A stretch of DNA of 64,000 bases, taken from assembly GCF_037038585.1 (NCBI RefSeq), contig NC_092523.1:33023501-33087500 (forward strand). The letters run 5' to 3'. Positions 61,163-64,000 of this stretch are shown here, piece by piece (the stretch's first letter is position 1; each line of letters starts with the position of its first letter). The notes under the pieces were generated by a model. It saw nothing but the letters and a program-made list of their open reading frames with translations, searched no databases and had not been told where the DNA came from. The position numbers and the translations under genes are program-made. The DNA is from Patagioenas fasciata. Its lineage: Eukaryota > Chordata > Aves > Columbiformes > Columbidae.

Positions 61163-64000
61163 AAGCACCATTACATTTCTCCTTTGTCCACAAAGCCAGG
61201 TATCCTGTCTAAGAGAATTAAATTAGTATGATATGATACGGTCAGCTGTTAGGAAATCCAAAATTTGTTACCATCTTCACTTCTAGATATTTTCAAATTC
61301 AAAAATTCAGCTGAGGAAATGTACAATATATACATTTACGTGAATAGTTATGGGAATGGAAACTACCTTAACTATACTATAGTTTCCCGTTGCCCTTTTT
61401 ATTTTTTCTTTTTTCCCCAAGGGATATTTTGGATATTACAAGGAAGTTTTAGAGGATAATTATGGCTAGTCAGAGATCAGACGCTGATCAATGTTATACC
61501 TTATAAAGTTATTTTCTTCAGTGAAATATAATTGATTTTAATATTTTTTAGTGTTCTCTCCTCTGGCATACACCATTATTTCCTGTTTAAAATTGAATGT
61601 ATCAAATATTTGAATCCAGAAAGCTTCTACAAATGCCTGTTTTATTTCTTTGTTCTCAGAAAGACTAGAGCACAGATAATATTGAATACTTCAGTCTCCT
61701 TTGAGTCCTTAATTTTCTCTGCTTTACTGTTAAGCACCAAGCCTATGTTTTGATTTTCTGTTTCTGCATTTAGGGAACCTTATCTTGTTTCCTTTTATGT
61801 TCCTGTGCTTTTCTGATCTTATCCCTAAGGGGCTTGAGCTGTTCCTTTATGTTCACATTTAGACCTGTAATATTTTTTTCCACTTTTTGTTTGATTCTTT
61901 TTGCGTTTTCAGGTCACTGGAGAAATTCTGATGCCTCCACAATAGTTTCTTACTATTCTGCCATTCCTTGCTTCACTTGTATATAACCTACCACTATATA
62001 TTAAATATCTTCTCTTTCAGTAGCTCCCAGCAGCTCTGCACTCTCTCTTTAAACTTTTCTCCCTTCCCAGTAGACTATCTCCTATACTCCTGGAAAAGGT
62101 GGAGTTTGCCTCCCCCCTCAGCCATCACTTTCTTGCTTTTTTACCTTCATGTTAGTATTACTTCCCACAGCTTTTCTGTGGTCTTTCACAATTTCAGTTA
62201 CTGAATGTACCTTTTGTTTACACATTCTATCATTTTTATTAGTTGAAAAAAGATATAAAACAGGAGCTTCCTTTACTCTCCTAAACAAACTCTGTTCCCA
62301 AAATATTCCATGGACTGATTGTGTCATCCTGCTGTGGTCTTTAGGTATTGTTTAACAAGAAACCTAACAAATCTCTCTCCTTCCCATAAACTTGTGAGAA
62401 AGTACATCTTTGATACATGCTACACCTTTCTCTCTTGTTCTCAAACCTGCCATCCCTACTGAGATTACATCTCTGTCACAGTACTGTCCCACTGTGGTTC
62501 AGCTCACCAACTTTCTAGGATGCTGTTTCTATAAGGTTTGGGCTGTGCTTTAATGGAGTATTTATTCCTACACTTTCCCAAACTGGGGCAGCTATGTAGT
62601 AACATCCCAAATGCTGGCCTCCTACTTGATCCTCTCCTGACTCTATTGCAGCTGATTCTTCTCTGTCTAAATTTAGATAGAGAAGCAGGATTTTTTTTTC
62701 CTCTCTCTTCTCCTCTGAGATTTTATCACTGATCTTAATTGAGTCTATTTTAAAATCTTCCCTGTGTGCATTCAAAGATGTCCTTCCTCTTTGTTTTTAC
62801 ATGGACCTTAAACCTTTTTTGTTGCTTCCCTTGTGCAATGACATGTCAAATGTCATCACACCTATTTATGTTCTTTAGTCTTCTGAAATGTTAATTTCAG
62901 GAGTCATCTGTCTCCATCTGCCTCTGTGATCTTTACTATGCTGTGCCATCTCCCTTCCACCACTGTGCTGTCTTGTATGTTGTATAGTATTCCATATAGC
63001 AGTATTATTGGGTTCATCTAAACTAATAACATGATTAAGTAAATCAGAGGGACAGAGATACTTTGCCTGTCTTTCTGAAATAGCCTTTATTGTGGGTTTG
63101 AGCAGAAGCATGTTCCTGAAATGATGTGTTGACTGCACCTAAAGGCAGCCAAGATCAAGACCTTTCAAAAGATCTTTAGGTAATGATTTTTCTGTGCAAA
63201 TAGTCTTAGGTACCAGTACAGGCAAGAAGAGATCTAGGGATAGTGTTCCTATTTTAGACCAGTTGACATGTGAGCACTTTTATTTCAAGAGGCAGCAATA
63301 ATAGAAAACTAAGAATAGAATGAGTCAGAGCAGAATTAAAATATAAGCTTGACTTTCTTGCCTCTTAGCCCCTCAGGAAACCACATGCTAATTGTACAGA
63401 TTGCTTAGTATTTTCTACATTCCTTTATTTTGAAACGTTTTTGGGAAGCAGGAGTCATTATGTCAGTGCTGTTGCAGTTGACTCCCATCCTGAAAGCACC
63501 GGAATAAGCAGAACCTCAGGAGAGAAAATACCTCTGGGGAGGGTAATTATATAATTTGTAATAGGCATTCCTCTCCAGTCTATATTCAATTTCTGCTGAT
63601 TGTAATGCTTGGCCAGTGGTCTCCTATGGTGATGTACTAGGTGCAGTACAACAGACAAATGTGGGCCAAGAAGAATATGTTTTTAAAATGCATAAATATG
63701 CAGCTGCTCAATGTCACTGGTCTCCTGGGTTTTTTCACTGAGTATGCCACGTCGATGTAGTTTGAATAGTAAAGAAGAGTAGTTTCTCTTCTTTCTAATG
63801 TATAGTGTCATATTTTATTAGGTATTGTGTTTGGCAATGTTTACATTACTATGGTTATGTGTTATATAGACTGTTAAAGTTGTGTCAGCAAACTCGGTAC
63901 TTCCAATTTCATGCACTCCAGCTTTTTCAGATGTGTAACCCAATCACAAGTCTTTGCTCCAGGCTAAAAATTCTCTTATATTCTCACCACCAAACACTTT

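Larger units (their letters stand above)
56191..64000. other. Unique AT-rich non-coding DNA to the end of the window
   Basis: No interspersed repeat or gene recognised. It holds a (GT)n-rich stretch (57127-57160), a triple CCTGATG repeat (61142-61162) and pyrimidine-rich sequence at 61.9-62.8 kb. Open frames of 60-95 codons show no known domain. Confidence 0.5.

Noticed and set aside
1-64000. CRISPR arrays, bacterial operons, tRNA and rRNA genes
   Set aside because: No spaced direct repeats of CRISPR type, no ribosome-binding-site and operon pattern, and no cloverleaf or rRNA sequence was seen. The repeats point to a bird nuclear genome.

Overview
The window looks like nuclear DNA from a bird, most likely a gene-poor, AT-rich stretch (a 'gene desert' or a very long intron). 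The bird assignment rests on the repeats. There are four clear CR1 LINEs, each truncated at the 5' end and with the octamer-type 3' tail typical of avian CR1. There are also two copies of an avian-type endogenous retrovirus solo LTR. Nothing resembling Alu, B1, L1 or other mammalian repeats was seen. I found no convincing host protein-coding exon, tRNA, rRNA, CRISPR array or bacterial operon. The long open frames that do occur are explained by CR1 reverse transcriptase remnants, by LTR sequence, or by compositionally biased tracts that cannot make stop codons.

Layout. 1-2.75 kb is unique AT-rich sequence. A pyrimidine-rich tract (2.76-2.81 kb) precedes a 120-bp pentanucleotide microsatellite (2921-3040) that abuts the 3' end of a minus-strand CR1 (3041-3895). 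A second minus-strand CR1 3' end of the same subfamily lies at 5917-6323. 6.3-12.3 kb is mostly unique, with a possible very old CR1 tail near 9.57 kb and a T/G-rich tract. A minus-strand solo LTR (12321-12900) still has a TATA box and a polyadenylation signal. 12.9-25.8 kb is unique, with a tiny CR1 tail at 18726 and a GC/CpG-richer patch at 16.34-16.80 kb. A second copy of the same LTR (25791-27175) is split by a different, GC-rich LTR (26261-27051). 27.2-32.1 kb is unique plus T/G-rich simple sequence. The longest CR1 (plus strand, 32126-33519) retains reverse transcriptase motifs. 33.5-55.2 kb is unique, with a possible ancient L2-like relic (46.07-46.27 kb), an A/C-only tract (47.87-47.98 kb) and a pure (ATTTT)21 array (50676-50780). 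A fourth CR1 (minus, 55223-56190) belongs to the same subfamily as the 32 kb copy. 56.2-64 kb is unique AT-rich sequence.

No genes act together here. The history visible is layered insertion of CR1 and LTR elements into otherwise unique DNA, followed by decay and growth of simple repeats, one of them apparently seeded by a CR1 tail. The most check-worthy items are the CR1-linked microsatellite, the LTR nested in an LTR, an isolated SpeI-NotI-HindIII string at 38416-38435 that resembles a cloning linker, the A/C-only tract, the CpG-richer patch at 16.3-16.8 kb, and several candidate conserved non-coding stretches. I did not find a new biological system, and I do not claim one.
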